Assembly: GCF_005938745.2 (NCBI RefSeq)
Contig: NZ_VCBX02000002.1
Coordinates: 186,001-250,000 of the forward strand
Length of the DNA: 64,000 bases
Reading direction: 5' to 3'
From: Rhodococcus sp. KBS0724
GTDB lineage: Bacteria > Actinomycetota > Actinomycetes > Mycobacteriales > Mycobacteriaceae
Position 1 is the stretch's first letter, and every line of letters begins with the position of its first letter. The notes beneath the pieces are model-generated. The model ran no database searches. It was not told the origin of the DNA and was given only the letters and a program-made list of their open reading frames with translations. A program made the translations under genes and the position numbers. Positions 36,105-46,480 of this stretch are shown piece by piece.

Positions 36105-38945
36105 ATGAGCCAATACCTACTCTTTCTTGTTCTCGGCCTGAGCATCGGTGCGGTCTATGCGGCACTGACGATGGGGATCGTCCTGACATATCAGGGCGCT
36201 GGAATCATCAACTTCGCTGCCGCCGCGATGGCGACTGTGCCTCTTTATATCTACGACGACCTAGCACATGGGCAGTTCACGCTCCCTCTTCCGTGGTTCC
36301 CGACATTTAACGTCGGACGGATGTCGGAATGGAGTGCGGTGGCCATTGCTCTTCTGGTTGCTGCGATACTGGGCGCGATTATTGAGCTGGCTGTGTCGAG
36401 ACCGTTACGGAAGGCTCCGGTGTTAGCGAAAGTTGCTGCGGCGATCGGCATCATGTTGACATTGCAGGCCGCTGTCGCACTCAAGTACGGGACCGACGCA
36501 CGTCCGCGGACCGCGATCTTGCCCACCAGTTCGGTTGAAATAGGTGGTGCCACTGTGACAGTTGACAGGCTGTGGCTCATTGTGATTGTCATGGTGATCG
36601 GTGGTGTGCTTGCGTTGTGGTTCCGGCGGTCGCGGACGGGTCTGGCAATCCAGGCTGCAGCCGAGAATGAACGTGCTGCGTCTTTTGCAAGGTTGTCACC
36701 GTCCACCCTCGGGATGGCGACATGGGTTCTGGCATCGGTATTCATCAGCTTCGTGATGATCATCGCGGGGCCGGCGAGCGGTGTCATCACGCCCAATAAC
36801 CTTACGTTACTTGTTGTTCCCGCTTTGGCAGCCGCGCTTGTCGCCAGGTTGAGTTCGTTGTGGATTGGGTTGTTCGCGGCCTTGGTATTGGGAGCGGTGC
36901 AGTCGCTGTTGACCTTTTTCTCGCAAACAAAGAGCTGGTGGCCAGATTGGGCTCAGCAGGGTATTACCGATTCTGTTCCTTTTGTTGTCATAGTTGTTGC
37001 GCTGTTTTTGCTGGGACGATCGATTCCGATGCGTGGTGATGACACGACTTCTCGTCTGCCCGCGGTGTTCCTGCCGAAAAATCGTCCCGCTTTTGTTGTC
37101 GGGTTCACGTTGCTCGGCGTTCTGGTTCTGGCCTTGACTTCGGGCTCGTATCGTTTTGGTGTGATCACCAGTCTTGCGACGGCGTTGATCGCTTTGTCTG
37201 TGGTGGTGCTTACCGGCATGGTCGGGCAGATCTCGATGGCTCAGATCGCCTTCGCCGGTGTTGCGGGTCTGGCCTTGTCGAAGATCGGCAATCACATTCC
37301 GTTTCCGTTTTCAATGATCCTTGCGGCTCTGATTGCGATGCTTTGCGGGCTCATCGTCGGTTTGCCTGCGCTCAGGATTCGCGGCGCGCAACTTGCGGTT
37401 GTGACTCTGGCCGCTGCACTTACATTGGAGAAGTTCGTCTTCGGCAACTCCAAACTCCAGAACGCTGCGGGGAACAAGATCCCCGATGCCTATCTGTTTG
37501 GGATCAATCTGGCGGTGCGCGACAGTTCGCATATCGCTCGTATCCAGTTCGGACTGATGGTTCTGGTCGTTGTGGTCATCGCGTTTGTACTGGTTGGCAA
37601 TCTGATGCGTGCGGGCACGGGCCGTAAGATGTTGGCGGTTCGTTCCAACGAGCGAGCTGCAGCGTCGATGGGTATTGGTGTATCCGGGGTGAAGCTCGCG
37701 GCCTTTGCGTTGTCGTCGTTCCTGGCTGGTCTGGGTGGCACTCTCATCGGTTACGGTCGCGGGCAGATTTCTGCTGAATCCTTCGGCGTGTTCGTGGGTT
37801 TGAGCTTCTTCGCGATTGCATACTTCAGCGGCATCACCAGCATGGGCGGTGCCGTGCTGGCCGGGATTGCTGGGACCCTCGGAATCGCGTTCGTGGTCGT
37901 CGACAGAAACTTGGACCTCGGTGGTTACTACCCACTGATCAGCGGCATTTCTTTGATTCTCACGGTTTTGCTGAACCCTATGGGCGTGGCGGGCAAGATG
38001 CGCAGTGACTATGAACGGTTTCTCTCCAAGAGGAGACGGAGGAAGCAAGAACCCACCGTCGAGACAGCCGCCGACGACGAAAGGTCAACAGCGCACGCGA
38101 TTGCGAGTTTTAGGAAGCCTGTGCGTGAGGCGGGTGAAGTTCTGCTATCGGCCGAGGAGATCACCGTCCAGTACGGAGGTGTTCGAGCCGTCGACAACGT
38201 CTCGATCAATGTTCGTGCCGGCGAAATCGTCGGATTGATTGGACCGAACGGCGCGGGAAAGACAAGTTTCATCGATGCAATTACCGGATTTACCCCGAGT
38301 ACCGGCAGTGTGTACCTGGGGGAGCAAGATCTTTCCGAGATGGCGGCCCATCGACGTGCGAGGCATGGCTTGGTCCGCACATGGCAATCGGTCGAACTGT
38401 TCGACGATCTCTCGGTGGAAGGCAATGTGCGAGTTGCTGATGATATTGGACGCGACTGGTTCAAGCTTTTGACCGACACCGTTCGGCCGAATCCGCCTAC
38501 ATCGCAGTCGGTTCACGATGCAGTCGATACGATGGGCCTGTCAGATTTCAGTTCTCGCAAGCCTTCTGAACTCTCGCTCGGTAGACAGAAGGCACTCGGT
38601 GTTGCCCGCGCTCTGGCGATGCAACCGAAGGTGTTGCTTCTCGATGAGCCGGCGGCAGGCCTTGATACCGCCGAGAGTCAGATATTTGGGCAGCATCTGC
38701 AGCAGGTGGCGGCCTCGGGTGTGGGTTGTCTACTCATTGACCACGATATGCATCTCATGCTTGAGGTATGTGATCGAATGTATGTCATCGAGTTCGGTAA
38801 GCCTATCGCCGATGGGACACCCGAACAGGTTCGACGCAATCCGAAGGTGGTCGCCGCCTATCTGGGCTCGGATCATGATGCTACTGCACCCGATCCCGAC
38901 GACAGCGTAGAACTTCCCGTGATCACGGCTGGAGTGGGCAAATGA
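36105..38945 (+). CDS. fused LivH-LivM-LivG ABC importer protein
   Basis: A 946-residue single chain that joins three normally separate subunits. Residues 1 to about 300 are the LivH-type permease, about 325-635 the LivM-type permease (GQISMAQIAFAGVAG), and about 680-946 the LivG-type ATPase with Walker A GPNGAGKT near residue 713, signature ELSLGRQK (in place of LSGGQ) and Walker B VLLLDEPAAGLD. Start 36105 (MSQYLLFLV) fits LivH proteins; the ribosome site is weak. The stop overlaps livF by 4 bases. Two-part fusions are common; this triple fusion is unusual in the classic E. coli-type arrangement. Confidence 0.93.
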   Translation: MSQYLLFLVLGLSIGAVYAALTMGIVLTYQGAGIINFAAAAMATVPLYIYDDLAHGQFTLPLPWFPTFNVGRMSEWSAVAIALLVAAILGAIIELAVSRPLRKAPVLAKVAAAIGIMLTLQAAVALKYGTDARPRTAILPTSSVEIGGATVTVDRLWLIVIVMVIGGVLALWFRRSRTGLAIQAAAENERAASFARLSPSTLGMATWVLASVFISFVMIIAGPASGVITPNNLTLLVVPALAAALVARLSSLWIGLFAALVLGAVQSLLTFFSQTKSWWPDWAQQGITDSVPFVVIVVALFLLGRSIPMRGDDTTSRLPAVFLPKNRPAFVVGFTLLGVLVLALTSGSYRFGVITSLATALIALSVVVLTGMVGQISMAQIAFAGVAGLALSKIGNHIPFPFSMILAALIAMLCGLIVGLPALRIRGAQLAVVTLAAALTLEKFVFGNSKLQNAAGNKIPDAYLFGINLAVRDSSHIARIQFGLMVLVVVVIAFVLVGNLMRAGTGRKMLAVRSNERAAASMGIGVSGVKLAAFALSSFLAGLGGTLIGYGRGQISAESFGVFVGLSFFAIAYFSGITSMGGAVLAGIAGTLGIAFVVVDRNLDLGGYYPLISGISLILTVLLNPMGVAGKMRSDYERFLSKRRRRKQEPTVETAADDERSTAHAIASFRKPVREAGEVLLSAEEITVQYGGVRAVDNVSINVRAGEIVGLIGPNGAGKTSFIDAITGFTPSTGSVYLGEQDLSEMAAHRRARHGLVRTWQSVELFDDLSVEGNVRVADDIGRDWFKLLTDTVRPNPPTSQSVHDAVDTMGLSDFSSRKPSELSLGRQKALGVARALAMQPKVLLLDEPAAGLDTAESQIFGQHLQQVAASGVGCLLIDHDMHLMLEVCDRMYVIEFGKPIADGTPEQVRRNPKVVAAYLGSDHDATAPDPDDSVELPVITAGVGK

Positions 38946-39685
38946 CAGCAGTCATCAAGACAATTGGCCTGGACTGTGGCTACGGAAAGCTTGCCGTTGT
39001 CCGAGACCTCAACATTTCGGTGAACGAAGGTGAGGTGGTTTGCTTTTTGGGCGCCAACGGGGCAGGCAAGTCCACCTCACTGTTGACTATCGCCGGTGCA
39101 CTGCCGACGATCGCCGGGTACGTCGAAGTCCTGGGCAAGGAAGTCAAATCTGCTCGGCCACACGAAGTTGCGCGCCGTGGTCTGGCGATCGTGCCTGAGG
39201 GACGTGGTCTTTTCTACAAACTGACCGTTGCCGAAAATCTACGTCTGCGACGCCATCGGACCTCCGCAGTCGACCTCGGCGACGTTCTCGCCTACTTCCC
39301 GGCTCTGGAGAAGTTGCTTAACCGACGCGCCGCGTTGCTGTCGGGCGGAGAGCAACAGATGGTGGCGCTTGCCGGAGCCCTGATCGCCGATCCGAAGGTC
39401 ATCATGCTTGACGAGATGAGCCTGGGACTGGCCCCTATCATCGTCGAGCAGTTGCTGCCGGTGGTGCGGAGAATTGCCGACGAGCGGGGCATGTCGGTCC
39501 TTCTCGTCGAACAACACGTTCGTGCCGCGCTGAGGGTCGCCGACCGCGGATACGTCTTGGCCCACGGCCGCGTGGTCACAGAGGGAACTGCAGCACAACT
39601 CAGGCGTGACGCCGAAATCCTTGAGGCAAGCTACCTAGGCGAACAAAAAGCTACCGACGAAGCAGAAGCCAAAGGGCTGATCTAA
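38942..39685 (+). CDS. LivF-type ABC transporter ATPase
   Basis: A 247-residue ATPase, the second nucleotide-binding subunit of the importer. Walker A is GANGAGKS (residues 37-44), signature LSGGEQQ, Walker B VIMLDEMSLGLAP. Its ATG overlaps the upstream stop (ATGA), so translation is coupled to the fused subunit. It pairs with the LivG domain of the fusion. Confidence 0.94.
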   Translation: MTAVIKTIGLDCGYGKLAVVRDLNISVNEGEVVCFLGANGAGKSTSLLTIAGALPTIAGYVEVLGKEVKSARPHEVARRGLAIVPEGRGLFYKLTVAENLRLRRHRTSAVDLGDVLAYFPALEKLLNRRAALLSGGEQQMVALAGALIADPKVIMLDEMSLGLAPIIVEQLLPVVRRIADERGMSVLLVEQHVRAALRVADRGYVLAHGRVVTEGTAAQLRRDAEILEASYLGEQKATDEAEAKGLI

Positions 39686-39699
39686 CCCCCATCGCATCT

Positions 39700-39738
39700 A
39701 CAACGGCTGCCCCACCGAAACAGCGGGACAGCCGTTGT
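39700..39738 (+). terminator. hairpin after the importer operon
   Basis: ACAACGGCTGCCCC pairs with GGGACAGCCGTTGT (one mismatch) around an 11-base loop, starting 15 bases after the livF-like stop. No T-run follows, as is common in high-GC actinobacteria. Confidence 0.7.
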
Positions 39739-39923
39739 GGATGATGGACGACGTTATGGCCTTGCCGCGCTCAGACCGAAAAGCATTGAATAATCTAATT
39801 ATTGTGCAGTGCAATAGATTTCATGCGAATGGTCTTGATGTGAATCTCATGTGTCGGTAATGCGATCTGCGCAACATTGCGCATTTCGGCGCACATTCAC
39901 CTATCGCTTTTCAGGAGACTGCC

Positions 39924-40058
39924 ATGGGTTCATCCGACAACGATCTCAAGATGATCAACAGTATTGTCACGTCCGCAGGCGCCGTCGCCGCGATCTTCGG
40001 CGGCATCGCCGGTGCTGCTTGGCTTGCAGCGTTCTTCGGCACTGGATGGGGTTCCTAG
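39924..40058 (+). CDS. small 44-residue membrane protein
   Basis: ATG with AGGAGA 7 bases upstream, followed by 44 codons and TAG. The product starts with a polar head (MGSSDNDLKMINSIVTSAG) and continues with one hydrophobic, Gly/Ala-rich segment ending in TGWGS. That layout fits a single-pass membrane peptide. I know no family. It stands alone between the importer terminator and the hydrolase gene. Confidence 0.6.
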   Translation: MGSSDNDLKMINSIVTSAGAVAAIFGGIAGAAWLAAFFGTGWGS

Positions 40059-40413
40059 GGCCGAGAACTTGAATCACGGGCACTCTGACGGTTCGATCCT
40101 GACACTCAGGTCAGCCCGTTCCCGAACTGTTGCGATAGCAACGACATTCGGTTGATCCACCGTAGCGCCTGCAGCGTGTCACCAATCTGTGGGTGCGAGT
40201 TTTTGTCGGGGTGTCGAGATGTAGTTCAGTCGGCCATTCAATTTCAATACTCGGTGGTGGGTCTGCGCCGCTGGATGGGTGCCTGTGTACGGGAGTCACA
40301 TGCGGGTCAATGCTGGTATTTGCTTGGGCAGCAACATATATCGACCACTTGGACTTCACTGAATAGTCACGTGTTAGGTGGAGAACTGGGTGCAGTTGAC
40401 CTAGATTGGACGC

Positions 40414-42618
40414 ATGACTATATCGTTTGCCAGGCTGAGTAACGGTGTGGAGATCTGTTTCGAGACGATCGGCAGGCCGGAGGATCCCCCGTTACTGCTT
40501 GTGATGGGTTTCGGCAGTCAAATGACGAGTTGGGACGTAGAATTCGTCGAGAGTTTCGCCGCACTCGGCTTTTACGTGATCCGCTATGACCATCGGGACT
40601 GTGGGCTGTCGACGAAGTTTGAGGTGCCGGCGCTGAGCCCGGAAGCGGTGCAGGGCGGTGAAGAGCGTGCGCCATACTCGCTAGCTGAAATGTCTGATGA
40701 CGGTGTTCTTCTGCTCGATGAATTGCACATCGATACTGCTCACGTGCTGGGCGTGTCGATGGGTGGGATGATCGCACAATTGATCGCGATTCAGCACCCT
40801 GACAGGGTGCTGTCCCTCTGCTCGATAATGTCGACTACAGGTGCACCCGGTGTCGGTAGGCCGAGGCCAGAGGTACTTGCGGCAGCAGCCACACAAGCGG
40901 CAACTACGCGCACTGAGGTGATCGAGGCGTCTGTGGCCGCCAGTCGTCTCTACTCGGGTGGTGGTTATCAGTTCGACGAAGATGCAGCGCGGCGCCGCGC
41001 AACTGCCAACTACGACCGGTCGTATTATCCTGCCGGTCGAAGGCGCCACATGCTGGCGGTTCGGACGGCGTGTGACCGGACCGAAGCGCTCAGTAAGTTA
41101 TCGATGCCGACAGTGGTGATCCACGGCGACAGCGATCCACTGATTGCGTTTAGCGGGGGCGAAGCGACGGTAGCAGCGATACCGGGGTCTAGATTCGTTC
41201 CTGTGCAAGGGCTGGGCCACGAGATCCCGGTGCCTGCGCGACCGACTATATTGGCCGAGTTCGCGGCCAATGCGGCTGTGGCTCAATACAAAATCTCGAT
41301 GAATGATCCGAAGGGGCTGACTCGTGCATTCCGGACACTTTGGAGCGCACGAGGGGCGTTGGTCAAGGCGACCTTCACTGTGTCGGACTGTCCGTTCTCG
41401 GCTGATGACCTCGAGCAGCTGACCGTGTCGGGCCGGCGCGTCGGCTATCTACCGCCGGCTCTGGCTGCCTCGCAGTCTCGATGGCGCCTTGGCGAGATTT
41501 TCCCGTTGATGAGGTGTTATAGCCTCCTCAAAGAGAATGTTGTGGCCAATGATGAGAGCCGAGGTGGCTGGTTCGACTACACTGTTGCGGTCGACGCGCC
41601 ATATACGGAGCTCGACGAGACTGAGCTGGCCACGATGCTCGAGGAGGAGGCTAGTCGACTCTTGAGCTTGAACGAGTACATCATCGCCGGTCAGGACCAC
41701 AAACTTTTCAGCGGGCAATATCTGGACGAGCGCTCAACATTTTCTCGGGTGGGATCGCGGGTTGATGGGCGAATGGTTGCGGTGCGATTCGACGGGGATG
41801 AGATGGCGGTAAACCTCGGGGCCGAGGTGCCTGTGCCGGGTTCGCTGCTGGTCGCCTACGACATCGAGCCAGGGGACAAAGGACACGTTCTCGGCGCGCG
41901 GACATCGTCTATCACTGAAGGGAGATCGGACGTCGTAGCGGATCCGGGAGCGGTCACACTGACGCCGCTGAAGTCGGCTTACGGGTATCCAAAATCGATG
42001 ACGGAATTGGATGCAGAGTGGAATCGACTGGTGGACATATATGTCCGCAACGGATTCCCGGCAGAGCTCAATCTCAGCGACAGCGAATACAGGCAGTCCA
42101 TACCCCGGTTCTCACTTCAACCCGCAGCCTTCGCCGGAAGGCTCGATGTACCATTGATCGTCGAGCCCAGGATTTCGTGGAAGCGGCAAGCTGAGCTGAG
42201 CGACATCTCACTATCAGGTACCTCGCTGAGAATCGAGTATACGCCTGCCGATAGTGCGTCTGCTGAGCCGACCGCACCGTACTGCGCGTGGATGAGCGAC
42301 TGGGGCCAACGGCATCGCTCCCCGATCGCGCCTGGTGAAGCGCGCTTCAGCCTCGCAGAGGATGAAGCGGGTGCCTCCATGGTTGAGCTGGTCGCGATGA
42401 TTCTTGCTCATCCTGAGCAACACCTCAGCGGACGGTTCTTCGAGGCAATCGGCTATGTCATGCAGCACGTGGAGACGTTTGGGCTGGCTGGGCCAGGCGA
42501 TTCTGGTAGAACCCCATGCGTGTTCCTGTGGCGTGGACGACCCGAGATCGGTGTCAATTTGCATCCGATCGAGTTTTCGATGTTCCGGCCGCTGGTTCGG
42601 GGGAGGTTGGCGTTGTGA
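40414..42618 (+). CDS. alpha/beta-hydrolase fused to a large C-terminal domain of unknown function
   Basis: A 734-residue protein. Residues 1 to about 290 form an alpha/beta-hydrolase: the nucleophile Ser115 in GVSMGG, Asp241 in GDSDPL and His269 in GLGHEIP make a complete triad. Residues about 300-734 form a soluble region I cannot assign; it is far longer than any usual lid or tail and has no membrane segments. The start lacks a ribosome site, but TAGATT lies 6 bases before the ATG, so transcription may begin at the start codon (leaderless). The hydrolase part could open a lactone or ester. Two hairpins follow. Confidence 0.85.
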   Translation: MTISFARLSNGVEICFETIGRPEDPPLLLVMGFGSQMTSWDVEFVESFAALGFYVIRYDHRDCGLSTKFEVPALSPEAVQGGEERAPYSLAEMSDDGVLLLDELHIDTAHVLGVSMGGMIAQLIAIQHPDRVLSLCSIMSTTGAPGVGRPRPEVLAAAATQAATTRTEVIEASVAASRLYSGGGYQFDEDAARRRATANYDRSYYPAGRRRHMLAVRTACDRTEALSKLSMPTVVIHGDSDPLIAFSGGEATVAAIPGSRFVPVQGLGHEIPVPARPTILAEFAANAAVAQYKISMNDPKGLTRAFRTLWSARGALVKATFTVSDCPFSADDLEQLTVSGRRVGYLPPALAASQSRWRLGEIFPLMRCYSLLKENVVANDESRGGWFDYTVAVDAPYTELDETELATMLEEEASRLLSLNEYIIAGQDHKLFSGQYLDERSTFSRVGSRVDGRMVAVRFDGDEMAVNLGAEVPVPGSLLVAYDIEPGDKGHVLGARTSSITEGRSDVVADPGAVTLTPLKSAYGYPKSMTELDAEWNRLVDIYVRNGFPAELNLSDSEYRQSIPRFSLQPAAFAGRLDVPLIVEPRISWKRQAELSDISLSGTSLRIEYTPADSASAEPTAPYCAWMSDWGQRHRSPIAPGEARFSLAEDEAGASMVELVAMILAHPEQHLSGRFFEAIGYVMQHVETFGLAGPGDSGRTPCVFLWRGRPEIGVNLHPIEFSMFRPLVRGRLAL

Positions 42619-42681
42619 GATTGATGCAATCGCTGCTTCTGATCGCGATTCCTCGTCGACGAGGTCCGCATTGGATCTCGG

Positions 42682-42701
42682 CGATCCGATCGATCGGATC
42701 G
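42682..42701. repeat. 20-base perfect palindrome
   Basis: CGATCCGATCGATCGGATCG lies 64 bases after the hydrolase-fusion stop. It may be a cruciform, protein site or part of the terminator region. Confidence 0.6.
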
Positions 42702-42709
42702 TTGTGAAT

Positions 42710-42731
42710 CCTTCACCCAGTCGGGTGAAGG
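42710..42731 (+). terminator. hairpin downstream of the hydrolase fusion
   Basis: CCTTCACCC and GGGTGAAGG form a perfect 9-bp stem with the 4-base loop AGTC. No T-run follows. Confidence 0.6.
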
Positions 42732-43407
42732 ACCAGCTGGTACTCGACTATCGATGCCGTCCAGGATGGTCGGCCGTGAGCATGACTTCAGATCACAATG
42801 TCTGGGCCAGATTTGACCGGGTAGATTCGCAGAAGTTCTCCCCGACCCTCTTGGACTCTGGTTCCGAGGCTTAGCGTGTGACTTCCCGAATTATTCGGCA
42901 GGTTTTTCACGGACTAATTGGCACTGAGTGCTTGACAAATTCGGCCGGCCCCAGACGCGACGGATTGATTGATGGGGCAAGTTCAGGGTGTCGGAGTCTT
43001 TCAGGTTCCCGCTTAGTCCGTCGTCGAACGGGTGATGAGGTGTCGATTTTGCTACGGAAATCGACATATCGCGGGTAGGTGTTCCGGTGGAAAGACCAAG
43101 CCCTGGTCGATGCGGGGCGCGGGACGGAGTGTCGAGCATCGAGCCGACGATCTCGCGTCGGCTCATGCACGCGTCGTTGCACTCGAACTCGCATCGACTC
43201 GTGATGCTTTCGCTTTGTTCGATGATCAGTCGGTGGGGCCTCCAAAAGGGAGGTCGCGATCGTCGAAAGACTGATCGATCGAGGTCACTTTGGTAGATCA
43301 GCTTGTCGCATAATGGGTTTGAGGAGATTGACTTTCATGCGCACCGTCGTCGGCTGGTCTCCAATTGCGGAGTACGACGCATCATCTGCGGAGTACGACG
43401 TATCACC
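42732..43407. other. degenerate gap, no gene recognised
   Basis: Short frames only; a TTGACAAATT at 42933 repeats the sequence of the importer upstream region (34493). No coding call. Confidence 0.3.
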
Positions 43408-43590
43408 GTGGCTGATACGATTGAGAAAATCCATCAACGGTCACGTGGAACCTACGGGTAGCGAGGTATCCGGGTCGAACTGCTCGATATGGGCGAGATG
43501 AATGTCAATCACAAGCTGGTGTCGGCGATCATGATCGAACTCGGCGTTACCGGGTTGCTTCGTCCAGGTAATCGAAACCGGGCATCCAAC
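43408..43590 (+). pseudogene. IS3-family orfB fragment
   Basis: Reads VADTIEKIHQRSRGTYG, a stop, then RGIRVELLDMGEMNVNHKLV and SAIMIELGVTGLLRPGN. This is the HTH-21 linker region of an IS3 orfB; nothing of the catalytic core follows. Confidence 0.75.
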
Positions 43591-43629
43591 TCTCTACTTG
43601 GATTCCAGCAGTCATCGCAACACTCGTGA

Positions 43630-43787
43630 TTACGAGACTTCCAGTGAAGCACTTAGGCGCTCTGCAGGGGTGTCCCAGTCGGGCGATTTCCGGGGCCGGT
43701 CGTTAAGCTCCTTCGCGGCTGCCAAGAGTTTGTCGGTGCTGTGCACTGCCAGGTCGGTGCCGTGCGGGAAGTACTGACGGGGCAATG
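43630..43787 (-). pseudogene. IS30-family transposase C-terminal fragment
   Basis: In one frame: LPRQYFPHGTDLAVHSTDKL, then LAAAKELNDRPRKSPDWDTP and AERL, the end of an IS30 transposase. It abuts the inverted end of an IS3 piece (TGGTCCCCGAAAGTTGG). Confidence 0.85.
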
Positions 43788-43824
43788 TAGTGGTCCCCGA
43801 AAGTTGGACTGGCCAAATAGGGGC

Positions 43825-44115
43825 CTAAGCCACGATGGCCTGAGCCGGGTATTGCACCGGGCTCAGGCCATCGAGATACGTACGTTGTTGTACCAGTGGA
43901 TGTACTCGCGCAGCGCCGTAGCCAGCGCATCGAGACTGAGGTATTGGACATGGTGAAAGTCTTCTTCTTTGAGGTGACCATAGAAGTTCTCGATCACGGC
44001 GTTGTCAAAGCAGTTCCCTTTACGCGACATTGATTGGGTCGCACCGATATTGGCGATCAGTTTCCGCCAGGACCGGTGCTGGTATTGGACTCCGTGGATG
44101 CTCTCCTGAGAGTCA
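43825..44115 (-). pseudogene. IS3-family orfB C-terminal fragment
   Basis: Reads IGATQSMSRKGNCFDNAVIE, then NFYGHLKEEDFHHVQYLSLD and WYNNVR, and after a frameshift LDGLSPVQY. This carries the third catalytic residue (Glu in NAVIENFYG) of an IS150-type orfB. The upstream two thirds are missing. Confidence 0.85.
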
Positions 44116-44119
44116 AGCT

Positions 44120-45130
44120 GCTTTCTGTGCTGCCTTGTGTTCGGAGTGATGCTCTGCTGTCCGGGGTGGAGGAGGTAGTAGATCTCGCGAGCCAGGTGGC
44201 GCTTCAGTCACCGGATAGTTTCTAGTTTCGAATGGCCTTCGCTGGTCTTCTTCTCGACGTAGGCCTGGGTTTTCGGGTCGAGTCGAATGCGGTTGATGAC
44301 GGCCAGATGTAAGGCTCGGTTTGCCTGTCGCTCACCGCCACGATTGAGCCGGTGACGTTGAGTTACACCCGACGATGCGGGTGGCGCGACACCACAGAGC
44401 ATCGCGAACGCGGCTTGAAGACTTCATCCGGTCGGAATTGTCGTCGGCAGTGACAAGCATCTTCTCCGGCGACCTCGATACTGATCCCGACTCGTTCGAG
44501 TAGTTGAGGCGCGAGCACTTTCACGATCGGGTTGATCAGATCGTCGAGATCGACAATCTCGTCGTTCAATTCGAGGTAGCGGTGGGGGCAAGGACTTCAA
44601 CGAAACCCGTTAGGCGGTCACAGGATCGGTCGCGTTCGCGACATCGGGCCGCCACGCTGCCAGGAGGCGGATCAATTGCATCCGTGTCAGATCGCGGACC
44701 TGCTCGCGCAGCTCGTCGGGGGCGGAGATGATCGTCATCCGCGGCAGTTGCAACGCACTGCGCTTCTCTCGTACCGTCTGGGCTCGGGTCACTCTCAATG
44801 CCCGAAGTGACTATACAGCAACGTCTTTCGGTTTCCGGGTGGTTGGTCTTGGCTGTGCGGACTGCGTTGATGGCATCGAGGTCGTCGTCTTTGCCTTTGT
44901 GGCGGCGGTCCACCTCGAATACCGTCACGCCGCCTTTTGCGAGGTGGCGGGTCAGTCCGGCTCCGTAGGAGCCGGTATCCTCGATGCCGATCCGGATGAG
45001 AGCGCCGTTCTCGCCGATCCATGTCAGCAGGGCCCGGTACCTGTTTCGGGTGGTGGGAAAACTATGGGTGGCGAGTAAGGCGGTACCGCGCATCGACCGA
45101 ACCGGCGGACAAGCTCCCCCGAGCACTGAT
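44120..45130 (-). pseudogene. IS110-family transposase, frameshifted
   Basis: Contains FPTTRNRYRALLTWIGENGA, RIGIEDTGSYGAGLTRHLAK, DDDLDAINAVRTAK and, in other frames, the C-terminal LDPKTQAYVEKKTSEGHSK. Frameshifts after INAVRTAK and in the middle make it inactive. Confidence 0.82.
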
Positions 45131-45260
45131 ATAGATCGGAGTAACCCTTCACAAACACCTCCGGAGGTGTCACGAAGGAAGTGAACATCAACCACTTTCT
45201 TCGAGGATCGGGGACGTTGCCGCGCCATCCGATGCTCGGGACACCCCCGGAGGTTCTGCC

Positions 45261-46480
45261 GTGCCTGTACGCAATGCCCCAGTCACACCATCCACGATCG
45301 TCGTTGCGATCGATGTCGGCAAGAACGTCGCCGCCGTCTCCGCAACCGATTCCTCCCGACACCGCCTGCTCGGACGGTATCGACACCGCGTTGACCCGTT
45401 CGGGTCTCGATTCTGTCGTCATTCGAATCCAGTCCGCAGCCGGGATGTCGGTGCCGGTCCGGATCGGTGTCGAAGCCGCTGGTCACTACCATCAGCCGGT
45501 ACTCGGCTACGATTGGCCATCCGGCTGGGAGATCGTGGAAGTCAATCCGACCCGAGTGTCGGAGCAACGCAAGATCTTCGGTAGGCGCCGTATCAAGACC
45601 GATGCGATCGATTTCGAGGCCATCACCGAACTATATTGTTGGCTGGCCAGGGCGTCCCGTCGATCCGTCGCAGCGATGTCTGCGCAGAGTTGACGGCGTG
45701 GACCGCACACCGATCCCGCCGTGTTCTGACACACACCGCCACGATGATCCAACTGACCGCCCAACGCAGGCCGCGCGTTTCCAGGTATCGGCACCGTTAT
45801 TTCGGACCTGTTCGGAACCGGTATCGCCCCGCTTGATCATCGCCGAGTTCACCGATCCACTACGTCTGGCCGACCTGGGTTCGGACGGGTTGACCAGGTT
45901 CGCCGCCGAACGCGGGCAGAGCGTGTCGTCGTCGCTGCCCACGAGGCGTTGTCGACCCCCACACGCGGATTTGGCCAGGAAAATCATCGCCAGGAATCGG
46001 AACTTGTTGACTGACTTGGAGATACAGATCGTCAAGGCGACTTCCCGGATTGCACAGTTGATCCCGTCGAGCCTTATTCTTTGGCATTGATGTCGGTACA
46101 GGGCTGGGACCGGCGCGTGTCGGCAATTGCGCAGGGGCACTGGGTGACCCAGGGCGATGGGTAGGGTTCGCGCAGATCTATCGGGCTCCGTGACTGGTGC
46201 CGGCGCAATACGAATGCGCCTACAAGCGCTGGGACGGACACATCCGCAGCGAAGGGAGCGTGCCGTTGCCGTCGTGCCTTGATTGAACTCGGATTCGGTC
46301 TGCGGCACAATGAACCGGCATCGAAGCGGCATGTCGCGGAGCCCAAAGGACCGCGGCAAGCCGAACAGGGTCATCGGGTGCGCATTGGCGCACCGCGCCA
46401 ACCGCATCGCTTGTGCGTTGGCGCGGTGCAAGGCCCCTTCGACCTGGTCCGCTGGCAGGTCCAGGAGGTCTGAGCGCCGA
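45261..46480 (+). pseudogene. IS110-family transposase (IS116/IS902 type), frameshifted
   Basis: Starts VPVRNAPVTPSTIVVAIDVG, continues in another frame with VRIGVEAAGHYHQPVLGYDW, IKTDAIDFEAI and, later, VQGWDRRVSAIAQGH and LAHRANRIACAL. The order is that of a full transposase but at least three frameshifts break it. Confidence 0.8.
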
